64,000 bases of DNA from Cryptomeria japonica (GCF_030272615.1 NC_081412.1:693478083-693542082), one strand, 5' to 3'. Shown: positions 33,693 to 46,117, counted from the stretch's first letter. Notes: generated by a model from the letters alone, not told the origin. Made by a program: numbers and translations.

Positions 33693-36600
33693 ATGCCTCC
33701 TAAAAGGGAATTTTCTGGCAAGGTTAATTATTTAGAACGAAGTGTATGTGATGATTTTTTAGAATAGTTAACATTGTCAACTAACCAGGCATCAAAGGCC
33801 AAAGAGTTAGTGCCTAGGGCACCCCGTTTGAAGATAGGAGAAGGATTATATGACAAAGGTAATTGGTTAAGAGACCCATAGGTTGGACTGTCTGGGTTGG
33901 GGCTGTTCAAAATTGGATTTGGGATGAGGAATTCTCCTGCTCCTCAAAATAGCATTTGGGAACTAGATGTCAGGAAAATGGTAGTCCCAGGGGTGTTCAT
34001 GGATACAGACTTGTTAACCCAAATGGCAGTGAACGATGATTCAGTCACGAGATGCATCCGGGATTATATGGAAAAACCCTTGTGGAAATCAAGGCAGAGG
34101 AATTGAGAACAACATTTGGGCTCAATGAGTTCACAAATTTCCTGGAACCCATAAATTTCACACAATTAGCCCAAGTGTACAGTGCACAGAAGATTCATCT
34201 TAGGAATGGGCCTCTTAAAGAACTTTTCCTAAAAATAGGAGGGTTAGCAGTTGTAGGGCCCAACACACAAGAGCCTTTTTCATTGAGTATGTTTACCTTA
34301 AGGGTTAAAGGCATGTATTGGGCACTTTGCCAAGTTCTAGGAGAGGATGCTGAAGCAAATATGCCAAATCATTACTTGTTAATGATTGTTTAGATTTTGA
34401 ATCCTTCTCTTGCTATTACATTTGATTATGCTTCTTATATTGCCGATGCTATCCATGGAGGGTTGATAGGAATAAAAAATGGGAAGGTGGATAGGCCATT
34501 CGGATGGTATTCACTCTTGATGCACCTTTTCCTCTTCAAAGGTGGTGATTATTTCGCCAGTGGAATGGACCTAGTAAAAGAGAAGGAAGGAGAGAAGATG
34601 CCAGTACAACTATGGAGCACTGTGTTGTCATGGGACAGAGAGGATGCTATTTTTCTAAAGTTCGATAAATATTTTGCATCCAAAATAAGGACTCTCCTTT
34701 GCTCTAATAACCCAAGAATCCCCAAGGTTCTTCTGGAATTCCTAAGGCCAAAAGAATTCACAGAGAACATCAAAATTGTTCATAACTGGGGTGACATGTA
34801 CTTATATCCGGTCTCCATGGTTTTCAGAGTTTTTGGTTTTAGAGGCACCCCATTTTTGTTACCATACCAGGTCCCTCTCAAAGTGGGAATAGCTGAGATC
34901 CTTAGACAAATTGGTGGCCTACAAGAGGCAGAGCTAACAGGCAGAGGTAAAGGGACTATTTTCCCTACAGCTACAATAGCCCATCAATTTGTAATTACAA
35001 AGGGAGGCTGGAATTGTTTTGAGGATTTCCTCAAACCCTACCATTTATCCACTGCAGTGTCCAAATGTGCTGATCTAGAGGACTTTTACAATGGTGTGTT
35101 CAGGAAGAAGGTAGCATACAGAGGTAGGCTTCATCAATTCCACTTTCCTGAAGACCTCATCAGGATTGAATTTGATTTAGATGAACAGGAGTTGAGGAAA
35201 GAAAAATAGGTGGCTTACAAGAAAGCCTTGGATTTTGTGCATCAATTTGATGCTAGCTATGACCCATTGTCTAGCTTCTTCCCATTGGAAGAAAAAATAA
35301 ATTTTTTGATTGTTTGCTTCGAAGATGTGATGCAAACACTAAAGGAAAAGAGGGAAGCTGTAATTAAGAGCAACCCTGAAAAGGCTAGAATGATTTTGGG
35401 CAAGTTAGCTTCCACTAAAGCAATCCCTCCTGGTGACTACATCCTGCATAAGAAATCAGGTTACAGTGTGCTGGTGCCTACAACAGGGGAGCCCTCTTCA
35501 TGCAAAGGAAAGAGGAAGGTGCAAGATGTCATTGACATCCAGGACAGCCCAAAGAAGCAAAGGGTGGGGAAGGAAGTGCAATCAGATACACCCTTGTATT
35601 CCCCATCCCAATCCCCTATCCACATAGGAGATGAACAAGCAACAACTGAATACCTCTCGCAGTTGGGCAGCTTGGGGGAAATTTCCTACACTAATGATGA
35701 GGTGGAAGAAGGGATGCTAGAAGAGCCCACTGAAGCACAAATGGACATCACCTCAACTGAACTTAAGGGCCAGGAGTGGGATCCTAAGATAAAGAAGGCC
35801 AGTAGTGCCTTTTTAGCTGATGATAACTTTGTTATATCTGAAGCATTCATGCAATTTGTCTGGAAGCAGCATATAGATACATATAATGCTAGATGTGAAA
35901 CAAGAAAGAAAGAGCAGCCTAACAAAGATCCAGCCTTAGTGGAAGAAGAAATAAAATAGGAGATGATAGAAGAATTCAAAACCATCACTCCTAAATAGGG
36001 AAGGGATCTAGTAGCACAAGCTGGAGTGCTCATTTTACCAGAATGGAATATTGCTGATGCTCTGGTGCTAGATGCAGTAAGAAAAGAGACTAAACCCATG
36101 GAAGGGATTACATTCAGTAAGGACAATGGTGCACTAGTTATGTGGTCCCTCAAAAGAAATGAGGACAAGAAAGGTAAAGACACTTCAGGGTCAAGTCACC
36201 TTGGTGGATTGATGGTCAAAAGAGTACAGAGTATAGGGGTAGTAGAGGCTGCTAGCACTGTGCTAGAAACTGCAAAATTTAGTGTTGCAGTGGCTGAGAA
36301 GGAAGCCAAAGAAAAGGAGGCCCTCTAGATTAAATTAGAAATAGTTTTGAAGGCCTATGATAGTGCCAAGGAGGAGGTAAGAGGCAAGGATAACATCATT
36401 GCCAAATTGCAGAGCCAGCTGATGGGACAATGCCAACAAAGTGAGTCTTCAACATTGATGATTGCTTCTTCTCCTGCAAGACCTCCACCTACTAGCCCCA
36501 TTATTGAGCTCCCACCATCTCCTGAGCCTTCCAGCTCCCAAATTATTGAGATAACTCCCCAATAATTGGAGAACCTAAAGCAAGCTCAGGCCTTTTATGC

Positions 36601-37333
36601 AGGGAAGTATGAGGAGAAAATAAAAGCCACAATCTCCAATTTTGCAGATACTATAAATGCCTCACTGCTTCACAATAGTGTGGGAAGGGTCATGGAGATA
36701 TGGAATGAATTAAGGAGAGATAAGGCCATTTTGACACCCATTTTTGACAGATGGAGGCCTAGGGAGCAAGATCTAGAGTTCATGTGTGTATCTTGTGATG
36801 AAGCAAGAGCTAACCCCATTATCAAATCCACTTCTGATATCGCTAAGATCTTATTGCAATTGGCAACAGAAGTGGATAATGTGGAAAGAAGGGTTAAATT
36901 ATTTAAGAAGGAATACACTGATCAAGTTTGTGAGTTGCTCCCAGGAATTTTTGCCAATCCGGATCAGTTGAGAGATAAGCAAATATGGCTTAAAGAGATA
37001 GAAGTCAAATTGTCAGCAAGGGTAAAGGGAATCATTGATCTTGATGATACTTCTTTCTTTGTTATAACAATACAGGAAATAGAAAAAATTAAGTCACACT
37101 ATAGTTTTCTTAATTCAGAAGTCAACAAACTGAGAAATTCTTGGAAAAGGTTGACTAAAAGTAAAGATGATGTGATTAATTTTTCATGGCCGACAGAAGA
37201 GACATATAATGAGTGGGAAGTTAAATATTCCACCCATGATCTGGAGTAGTTGGAGAGCACCCCTGAAAAGCTAGAAGAGGTTGCAACTGAACAACCTGTT
37301 AAACAGACTGCAGAGGCTGAAAAGAGTGCATAA
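33693..37333 (+). pseudogene. LTR-encoded protein, 3' copy
   Basis: ATG at 33693 (MPPKREFSGKVN). It has TAG at 33764 and 33879 (CAG in the 5' copy), a 1-nt deletion near 34063, then one frame to TAA at 37333. It shares the four TAGs of the 5' copy (after MIV, EEEIK, ITPK/E and THDL/PE) and adds TAG at 35207 (TGG in the 5' copy), TAG at 36326 (CAG) and TAA at 36563 (GAA). Where the 5' copy is frame-shifted (20033) this copy is intact (RKMVVPGVF), and where this one is shifted (34063) the 5' copy is intact, so neither frameshift is ancestral. Confidence 0.75.
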
Positions 37334-38274
37334 CTGTTTCACATAAAAATTGTAACCTCATCAATTTTGGAAATAATTGTAACAAACTCTCCTCGAGAAG
37401 TCCGAAGCTTTGTGCATCCATGTTGTTATAAATGGATACCAGGACTAGAGGGAAGGGGATCACAAAATTTTGTAAGAAAACGCTGCAGAAATTTATCTGA
37501 GCTTTTCTAAGTCTAATGGAGAATCAGAATTTATTGTAATACTCTTTGAAATGAATATCAATATACAGGCCATCGGTTTTGAGTAAAAGTTATGTGTTGT
37601 CTTCACATTTGTTCACAAATTTATTTACTGTCTTTATTCTAAATAATCCAGGGTTGTTTAGTTTGAAAGGAATTGCAAAGCAATCTCAGTATAAGTGTTA
37701 GTTAGTTTTTCTCTTTAGAAGGGAAATTAAATACGTGGGATCACTCATACCAGTAAATTCTTTGGAGGGAACTGTGAATTTTGAGGACCATAGCTTAGTC
37801 TAGAATGATTGAATTCTTGTATGTGCCAGGCATATAACAGGATTAGTGGAAGCCAAGCCAATGGGAAGCATAAGGATATATTGTTTCAGAAGTGTTATTT
37901 GAATTTAAGTGACTCTGTAACCTTGGATAAGGCACTGGTGTTAATCGAGGTTGTTTATTGCATACTTTGTTGATCAAAAATGCTGAAGTTAAGTATAGTT
38001 TCTATTCATTGTTTTTAGTTGATTTCAAGGTGAATGAATCCACTGGTTTTCTGGACTAGTTTACTGTGGGTTTATTGTTTAAAAGTGTGAAGTTAATTCA
38101 CAAAGGTGTACCCACCTGGGCTCTAAGGAAGCCCGAAGTGTAGAAGGTTTAAATCAAACCTTGTCATATGTTGTCTCTGGAATTTCCTTATCTTTGATGT
38201 TTTCTCTGCACCTAGTTTAGACCATATTATCTTAAGGACATTGAAGGGAATCAAATTTTGAGGACAACAGACAT

Positions 38275-39900
38275 CATGCAGCAAGTTAGATTATAGGAGA
38301 TAAGGATGATCCAGTGATGACAAGGAACAAACTAAGACAAAACACATGTTTGATATCTAAATTTGAACCGAGAATAGTGAAAGAGGCATTTAATAGTGAA
38401 GATTGGATAAATGCTATGCCAGAAGAGATTGATCTAATCAAGAAGAATAACACATGGACACTAATCCCAAGACTGACGGACAAGAATGTAACTGGTACAA
38501 AGTGGATTTTCATAAACAAGCTAAATGAAAAAGGGGAGGTCATTCAAAACAAAGCAAGACTAGTTTGCAAAGGTTATGGTCAAGAAGAAGGAATTGATTA
38601 TGGTGAAACTTTTGCACCTGTTGCTAGACTTGAAGGAGTGAGAACATTGTTGGCCTATGCTTCTTTCAATAATTTCAAGGTATATCAAATTGATGTCAAA
38701 TCTGCATTTCTGAATGGAATATTAGAAGAAGAATTTTTCATTGAACAACCTGAAAGATTTGTTGAAGACAATAATAACGATCAGGTATGTAAATTGAACA
38801 AAGCTTTATATGGTTTGAAACAAGCACCAAGAGCATGGTATGAAAGATTGCACTCTTATTTGATTAAGATTGGTTTTATAAGGACAAGTGATAACAACAA
38901 CATGTACATGAAAAATGATGAAAATGGAATACTGATCTCAGCCATATTTGTTGATGATATTATATTTTGTGGAAATGACTCTTTATGCAAGAACTTTGGA
39001 AATGAAATGAGCAAAGAATTTGAGATGTCATTAATCGGTGAGATAAAGTATTTTATAGGTTTATAGATACTGCAAATGAAAAATGAGATTTTCACTACTC
39101 AATCCAAGTACATAAAGGAAATCTTGAAGAAATTTGGAATGGAGGATTCAAAACCAGTAAGTACTCCTATGACTACCAGCTGTAAATTATCAAAGAATGA
39201 TGAATCTGCATCTGTTGATGAGACACTCTACCAATCCATGATTGGAAAACTACAATATGTTGTTCATAGTAGACTAGACATAGCACATGCAGTAGGCATA
39301 GTTGCAAGATTCTCTACAAATCCTAAGGAAACACACATGACAACAATCAAAAGAATTTTTAGATACTTGAAAGGCACTAAGGATTATGGCTTAGCATATC
39401 AGAAAGGAAATGATTTTGATTTAAAATTGTATACTGATGCTGATTGGGCAAGCAACATTGATGACAGAAAAAGCACAAGTGGAGGAGCTTTCTTTTTAGG
39501 AGAAAGACTAGTGAGTTGGCTTAGCAAGAAACAAGGATGTGTTTCACAGTCAATAGTAGAAGTTGAATACATTGTTGCAGCCTTGAATTATACCAACATT
39601 GCATGGATCAAACAACTATTGGAAGGTATAAATGAGAAAGTTACCGAGCCAGTAACTATATTTTGTGACAATACTAGTGCCATTAATATTTCAAAGAATC
39701 TTGTTATGCACTCTAAGACAAAGCACATATCTATCAAATATCATTATCTTAGAGAAGAAGCTCAAGAGAAGAAAGTGGTGTTGGAGTATGTTAGCACAAA
39801 GGAGAAAATAGTAGATATCTTCACCAAACCACTACCAAAGGACACTTTTGAATATCTCAGAAGTAAGTTAGGGGTCCTACCCCTATCTTATGTTCACTGA
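38275..39900 (+). pseudogene. Element C reverse transcriptase and RNase H
   Basis: Continues element C after the gypsy element. The linker contains MTRNKLRQNTCLISKFEPR. RT: GTKWIFINKLNEKGEVI, ARLEGVRTLLAYASF, DVKSAFLNGILEEEFFIEQP, YGLKQAPRAWYERL and the active site FVDDIIFCGN near 38946. One TAG after FIGL at 39064 (Gln expected), then RNase H: GKLQYVVHSRLDIAHAVG, LYTDADWASNIDDRKSTSGG (catalytic Asp intact), FCDNTSAINISKN, KHISIKYHYLREE, DIFTKPLPK. Ends LPLSYVH with TGA at 39900. This is the best-kept copia pol segment in the window: open from 38314 to 39900 except for the one TAG. Confidence 0.94.
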
Positions 39901-40359
39901 CTGAGTTCGATGAAAGCATAAACCTGATGACTCTATTGAATATCTTTTGGGAGTTGATGTTGATTTATACACTTTAGGATGTTTTCTAAAGTTGTACAAG
40001 GAATTATATAGGGAACAAGAATTGACGATAAATGCTCTGACCGAGACTCAATTGACACACAACAGCAGGAAATCACTTCTTACTGAAAGAAATTATGTTT
40101 TAGTTCTTTACTTTTTGGCATTGTTGTCAAAGGGGGAGAAGACCTACAAAGGGGGAGAAGAATACTATAAAGAGGAGAAGACCTATTAGGGAAGAAGATT
40201 AAAAGAAAACTGAGCAGTCTACAGAATGGAAAGAAGACTGAAGAAATGAGGAGAAGTCTAATGTATGGGGGAGAGCATTTCAGCATTTCAGAATCACAAC
40301 AATCTGAATCTTTTAAGGTCAAATCAATTGGTTTTGCCATCAATGCCAAAGGGGGATAT
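39901..40359 (+). other. Element C 3' UTR with repeated PPT
   Basis: No gene. Tracts cAAAGGGGGAGAAG at about 40129 and 40147, tatgggggagag at about 40263, and the terminal aaagggggata at 40348-40358. The last lies between tgccaa (40344) and ttggca (40362), a perfect 6-bp inverted repeat over the internal/LTR border. Confidence 0.85.
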
Positions 40360-41876
40360 TGTTGGCAATATAGCTTTATAACAGACAATGAAAGATTGTT
40401 GGCATTTCATAAGGATATTGAGAAGGTTGTTGATATATAACTGATTAAAGATGTTTACTGTCTTGATATTATTATTTTATCATTGATGTCAAGAAATTGA
40501 TTTTCTAATTCAGTATGATGTTGCCATATCTTGAGAAGTATGATATGAAGATTATAAAGATGTCGGTAAAAGACACATGAAAGAATATGATGAATAAGGG
40601 GATGAATAAGGTATTCAATGGGCAACTACTCCCAAGTCAGACAATGATGAGATCATGATGTTTTAGATTGTTTTAACATCATAGATATGTTGTAAATTGT
40701 AAAGGTTAATACTATACTATGTTATCAAGCAAAGAACCTAGTCAGTAAACCCTAACGTTATCGCTATTGGTTAATGAAGGCGGAATGTCTACCGAGTAAA
40801 GTTTAGTATTCACTGAGTTGTTACCGAGTTGTAACCGAGCTATAACAGAATGTATTAATTGTTTACATGCGGTATTTAATGAAGGAAGCTAATGAGCTGG
40901 AGTGGATTAAATGATTGGTGAGCCAAGAATGAAGTTTGTTAATGAATCTAAGGAAAAGGAAAGTTGGCATGAAGATCTATAGCTCAGATTGAACCGCACT
41001 ACCCTGACACAAGTTCCAAGACTAATATGCAAGTTTCAAGGTGGGATAAAATGTTTTCAGATCAAAAGATGCATTGAACCTGGACAAGATTGAAGATTTG
41101 GTGGCTATGATTGATCATGGGAAATGTGATCAAGGAGATTAAGCAGTTATCTAATTGTTTATAAATAGAAAACTACTGATAAACAATGGATGCGGGGAAG
41201 TGTATGCATAGGGATGCTACATATTGGTTACCGAGCATAGAAGCTTGAAGACCTATTAGAATAACAGAGCATAGAAGCCCAGCAGATAGACAAGATTAGT
41301 TCTATGTCTAGATTGCATTGAACAAATAGGAATCTGCTTTAGCATTTTAGATGTGAAGTTGTAGATAGATTTTTATTACTGTTATTTTGTGAAAGTGACA
41401 GAAAATCTCTTAACGGAGTGGACTTAACAGTCTTATATGTAAACCCTCTAGCAAGGTGACATTCTGATTGAGTGTTTGAAATCCTTTAACAAGGTCACTT
41501 CTAACAAAGTGAAGATCCTAACAGATCTAAGGGAAATCCCTTAACCAGGTCACATCTAGCAATGTGTTTGTAATCTTTAACAGGAATTGTTTTTAACTGA
41601 GCATACTCTAGAAGAGTATATTTCTTAGTGGGTCCGAAATCCCACAGTGGTTTTTCCTTATTTGGGTTTCCACGTTAAATCTGATGTTATATGGTTTATA
41701 TTGTTCATATGCTTTTGAGTTTGCATGTTTGATAGTTTTGGTTATGTTACTGATATATATGTTACCGAGGTTGAATCTGATGTTTTTATGGATGATTAAG
41801 ATTGTATGATTCACCCCCCCCCCTCTCATCTTGTTGGCTATTGGATCTGTACTTATATTAAGTATCAGAACTATCA
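40360..41876 (+). repeat. Element C 3' LTR (1517 bp)
   Basis: TGTTGGCAATATAGC ... AGAACTATCA, followed by the TSD gacct. U5 module at about 41646-41675 (gtggtttttccttatttgggtttccacg) and a C-run at about 41813-41822 before the end. One 23-bp unit against three in the 5' LTR. Confidence 0.93.
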
Positions 41877-41881
41877 GACCT

Positions 41882-43108
41882 AGGTTGACTAGGTGACTTG
41901 GATGTCAATTAATGAGACTTTTGATGACATCTGTTCATGTCGATAGGTAGAAGGGTTTTACATGGAAGTTGACCAACCTTGACCAAATTATCAAGAGGAA
42001 GAATATGCAGACATGTGGTTTCTAAATGGACAAAGAACAAATTAGATACATAGAAGTCGATAGTTGTTGATCCTTTCAAGATACGTCGACAGAGGATGGA
42101 GAACACATTAATGTTGACCGAGTTGCAGGGAGTTTGTGTGGCTTGAGGAAGGATTCCATATCATTTTAGGTAAAGAAAGATTAATAAGCTTAGTAATATA
42201 TGTATAGAGAATGATCTAAAGATAGACAAGATGTATTTAAACACTAGCATTAAATCTAAGATCATATTCAAGATAGAGAATAAAATCTTCACAGGTACAA
42301 ATCTCCAAGACAACCAACTTGAATAAAATATTCAAGATTGGAGTAGAAGAAAAATCTGATGTGTACAGAGTCAATCTAATCAAGTAGCAAATGTAATGAG
42401 ATTTGATATTGGTAGGTGTGGTTGGTGAGATAGAGGTAGAGGTAGAAATAGAGATGTCCCAAGAAGTCAACTTGAAGAAAATGTTGTTTAGTGTGTGTGT
42501 TGTAGAGAGTAGTGTTGTTGTTGAGGAAAGATAGAGATATCTACAAAAGTAGAGAAACTAAGCACATAGCAAGAACAAAGAATATATTTAAGGTGAATCT
42601 ATAACAGAAAGTAGAAGACAACCAAATAGAGGAAGTAGAAGAAATAGAGGAAGGAGTTCAACAGGTAGAGAGTTTCAATCTCAAGTCATGAGAAATTTGT
42701 AAGTGTTATAAAACCCATTTGTAACAAGGATTTATAATTGCATTGTAAATGTTGATAATCATTCTAAATCTCTGAGTGGGTGCTCGGAGAAGGGGTAGAT
42801 TCTCCTTTGAGTAGGTGCTCCTTGGGTTGGTGCCCTAAATTCAGGGGCTGGTGCTGCTTGGATTGGTGCCCTAGACTTTGTAATATGTTATTTACTGTGA
42901 GGTTGTATTGGAGCAGTAGACTCCAACAACTATTATCACCGAGGTTTTTTCCATATAGGGTTTTCCTCATAAATCTGGTGGTGTGGTTTAGTTTCTCTAT
43001 TTGTGTGTATGTTCTTGACAAATTTGCAATTTTAGCATTTGCATACATAGTTAAAATTTGAAAATACACAGTTTCGTCCCCCTCTCAGTGTCCATTTGTA
43101 TTCTTCAA
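41882..43108 (+). repeat. Element G 3' LTR, right part
   Basis: Resumes after the C target duplication. It has the general LTR end signature: U5 module gaggttttttccatatagggttttcctcat at about 42950-42970, then ccccctctcagtgtcc near 43079, ending about tattcttca at 43108. No gene seen. With the left part the LTR is about 2.4 kb. The right border is judged from the change to ORF2 coding sequence and is good to about 10 bp. Confidence 0.65.
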
Positions 43109-44740
43109 GCTGAAGCAGAATAGACCATGATAACACTAAAGCAAGTGAAGAAAACAATAATTGAACAAGGTAATTTTAAACTACTTTGTCAATTGTATGA
43201 TCTTTTGGATGAAAAAGGAAGAAATCATTGGAAGAGGCCATAGTTATATATTTGAATAAGTATAGTAGGGCTCTCATTGAGATTGCATCAGAAGTTCCCA
43301 AGAGCTTATATGATATCTTAGAACTAAGTAAACAAACAGGAAGATTAGAATAATAAAGGATGAGGGAGTATGTGTTAGTGCAACTTTGTTTGGTACTTGC
43401 TAAAGTGGAAATAGATAGAATTCTCAAGGAGAACAAAGAAAAATTCAGAAGAAAATCAAGGGTGAATAGATTAATGATTGGGAAAAATGAGGAAGTTCAT
43501 AGATAAACATAAATTTTGAGGGAAATTATTCCTAAGTATTACTATGGGGTGATTCCTAAGAGATCTCAGAAAGATGTTCAAAAATCTATTTTGGAAGTCC
43601 TAGGAATGCGATCCCTAGGAGATAAGCCAAAAGTTGATGAACCGGGAGAGCAAATAGCCCAACAGGCTGACTTATATGCTCCGAGAGATGTAGGAGTTGA
43701 GGATACTATAATTGAAGAGGTAGATGTAAGTTAGAAGGAAATTGATGTGGGTGAGGGAACTCAAAACCCTACGGTAGTAACTATTGATCTTAAGGAAGAA
43801 GCAGAGAAGGTAGTGGAAAATAAGAAGGGAGTAGAGGAAATAGAAAGAAAGGTTGAGCATATTTCAATGGCAAGAGACACTATGAAATCTGAGAAGGGGA
43901 AACAGACCATAAGTGATACAGACTTCACCCAAGGCCTCATCAATCTTGACTCTCTATCTCTTGTTCAGGAACTCAAATTGGCTGCACTTTCTCAAGCCAA
44001 AGCAAGTGAAGACTTACTGAAATCTCATATGGAGGACAATGAAGTGATATCATTGGCAATGAGTGTTCTTGAGAAGAATTTTCCATCTTTCAAGAAGGAC
44101 TCATTTGGCACACCCTATGGAAAGCTAAAGAGTTTGCTTGAGTCAGTTGATTCTCATTTTGAATCATTAGAGAAAGTTGTTGAGGCAAAGGTTCTAAGAA
44201 ATTTTAATGCTATGAGGATGAGGATAGTTCTTAAAATGATTGAAGGAGATAGAAAATTTTTGGTCACCTACATTAAAGGCATTCAAGATGCACTGGCTAA
44301 AGGAGGAAGAATCAACAAGTCATGCGTCTTATTGTCTAAGTTCACTATTGAGGTTGACAAGAAGATAAAAGAGTGTGAAGGGAAGTTGGCCAGCCTATCT
44401 TAATCTTATGATCCCCAGTCTATTTTTGCAAGCAACAGAGAAAATCAGGTGATATCTCTAGCTAAAATCAATATTCTGAGTTAGGAGAAAGATAGGATTG
44501 TAGGAAGAGTGGGAGAGCTAAGTAATCTAATCACTCCCTAGTTAGACACTTTACTTAGTAGTTTGCAAGATGTTCAAAATGCACTGAATAAAAGTGCTCC
44601 TACAGATCTTAGGGCTACAGAGATGCACGCATATCTATTCATCACCCTCATTTCTATCTTAGAGAATCTAAAGAAGGGATGGGATGACCATCTACAATCA
44701 TTGAAGAACATTTTTGTATATATCTTCAAATTTTTGTGAA
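43109..44740 (+). pseudogene. Element D ORF2, C-terminal part (unknown protein)
   Basis: N-terminal portion missing (G LTR end). Early frameshifts; KKTIIEQGNFKLLCQLYDLL and ALIEIASEVPKSLYDILELS (43140-43330) align by eye with B ORF2 (NEITQEGNLSNLNKIYHSF, VLIEVVDDLPNDLYLRLE). Two longer open parts follow: 43516-43734 (IIPKYYYGVIPKRSQK, TAG) and 43747-44403, rich in K/E/L and helical (LSLVQELKLAALSQAKASED, TYIKGIQDALAKGG, FTIEVDKKIKECEGKL). Further same-frame sequence with TAG at about 44482 and 44540 reaches about 44740. No TM segment or enzyme motif. Confidence 0.65.
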
Positions 44741-44972
44741 TGTGTAAGGATTGTGTATATATGTAAATAAATTTTTTGATTTTTGGACCATACCTTTATC
44801 ATTGATGTCAAAGGGGAAGAATAGATGAGTGAAACATGTTGATCTTAGGGGGAGATCTTTGATTCTTTGGAGTCTGATAGTTACATTCTTGTTGTAGTGT
44901 ATATATCTTGGTTTTGGTCTAACACTTAGTCATTTTTCACTAAATGTTGCTATCAATGCCAAAGGGGGAGAT
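44741..44972 (+). other. Element D 3' UTR with repeated PPT
   Basis: Tracts gtcaaaggggaagaa (about 44808), cttagggggagat (about 44847) and aaagggggaga at 44961-44971. The last lies between tgccaa (44957) and ttggca (44975), as in C and G. catttgatgtc-like motif (atcattgatgtcaa) near 44799. Confidence 0.8.
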
Positions 44973-46102
44973 TATTGGCAAGAGACACTAAATTGATGAT
45001 GAGATATTTTCATTGATGGAAACTTGAGTCTGATACTCAATCCATTGTTCATTATTCATTTATACCAGGAGATTGATTATGATCCGGTAAGGTCCAATGA
45101 GAACTGGTTATCCGGTAGTTTACAACATCTAGTTGGATTCATTTGTGATTGCATATTTTATGTTGCAGATCTTGAAGAATCATTTTGGTCATGTGATATG
45201 CATCATTCTAGGTTTATGGCCTCTAGTGTTGTGAATTGAGTAAGTTGGAAGATTTGATAGATAGTTTTCTGGTAGAAAAATATTCGTTAGCAGTAACGTG
45301 TGAAGATTTTGTGTGTGGATCATGTAGAGTGATTTTGGTAGTTGTTTGCATGTCCGAGGTAGTTAAGCCAACATATGGGAAGCGTATGGACATTTTGTTT
45401 TGGTCTAACTAGTAGTTTTTTGGATTGAGCCGAATTGGGTAACACATTTCATGTTGCATGTTATGCGGTTTTTGGGCTGACATGGAATTGATCTAATTTG
45501 ATGTTTTGGATATATAAGACAGATTGATTTGATCATTTTGTATATTGATGGTGATAGGTGAATCATGCATGAGATATTGTGCACAGTTGCACATGTGCGG
45601 TTGTAAGATTGGTGCTCTGGTATAATGCAAAATATCATAATAGAGTAGAGTAGCTGGGTAGAGTGTGATCATGTGTTTTGTGCTTAACTTGAACTATAGT
45701 CAGACATTAGTTGATGCTATTGAATAGTTCAAACTCTCTTGTATCCCTTACAATCATTTTGTAAGGCAGTGAGCCTTTTGGGTTGTAGCCCTTATTATAA
45801 ACGTTGAGTAGTGATATCTAGGCAGTGTACCTGAATGCATATGCATTCCCCTTAATGTAATTTTTTTATACTTCTAATAGAGTATATTAATATTGTGGTT
45901 TTGAATCCTACCATGGTTTTTCCCTTAACCAGGTTTCCACATAAAAATCTTGGTGTTATGGTGTAGCTAATCTTGGATTTGTGGTTCTGGACTTTTTTTT
46001 CTTCATTTGTATTAAGTGGTTGAAAAATTAGGTTATTAAAGATAAAATTGTTAAACACTAGTTCAGCCCCCCCCCCCTCTCAGTGTTCCCTTGATTCCAA
46101 CA
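44973..46102 (+). repeat. Element D LTR (1130 bp)
   Basis: Begins TATTGGCAAGAG (TG decayed to TA) after the PPT and ends ttgattccaaca, 2 bp before a PBS. U5 module at about 45912-45941 (catggtttttcccttaaccaggtttccac) and a run of C at about 46068-46077. No gene seen. Confidence 0.85.
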
Positions 46103-46104
46103 AT

Positions 46105-46117
46105 TGGTATCAGAGCC
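46105..46117 (+). other. Element D primer-binding site
   Basis: tggtatcagagcc, initiator Met tRNA type, directly after the LTR that also follows a PPT. Confidence 0.92.

Larger units (their letters stand above)
17847..38269 (+). mobile_element. Giant Ty3/gypsy (Tat/Ogre-like) retrotransposon, 20.4 kb
   Basis: TG...CA LTRs of 6483 and 6751 bp, perfect 5-bp TSD, and a PBS tggcgactctgctgggga of the kind seen in Ogre/Tat elements. Order inside: ORF1, Gag, protease, archaeal-type RNase H, RT, native RNase H, integrase. The pol frame is single (25621-31371), broken by five TAG and one TGA. Over about 720 bp compared by eye, the LTRs differ at roughly 3%, mostly transitions, so the insertion is neither brand new nor ancient. 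It is the youngest datable insertion of its nest, being inside C, which is inside G. Two oddities: each LTR contains a gene-sized ORF, and no polypurine tract precedes the 3' LTR. Confidence 0.95.
31519..38269 (+). repeat. Gypsy 3' LTR (6751 bp)
   Basis: Same order as the 5' LTR. It is 268 bp longer; the extra length equals one hairpin repeat unit (spacing 267-268 bp). It ends gaggacaaca followed by the TSD gacat. It carries extra stops relative to the 5' copy at 33764, 33879, 35207, 36326 and 36563. Confidence 0.93.
13666..41876 (+). mobile_element. Element C: full-length Ty1/copia element split by the gypsy element
   Basis: Two LTRs (1562 and 1517 bp), a Met-type PBS, gag, protease, integrase, RT, RNase H and a repeated PPT are all present in order. 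Removing the nested gypsy element and one copy of its target site leaves about 7.8 kb. The insertion splits the linker between integrase and RT (17842 / 38275). The first dinucleotide of the 5' LTR is TA rather than TG, a G-to-A decay; the 3' LTR keeps TG. Confidence 0.93.

Noticed and set aside
45024-45239. ORF of 71 codons in the D LTR
   Set aside because: Lies wholly within LTR U3/R and has no domain.
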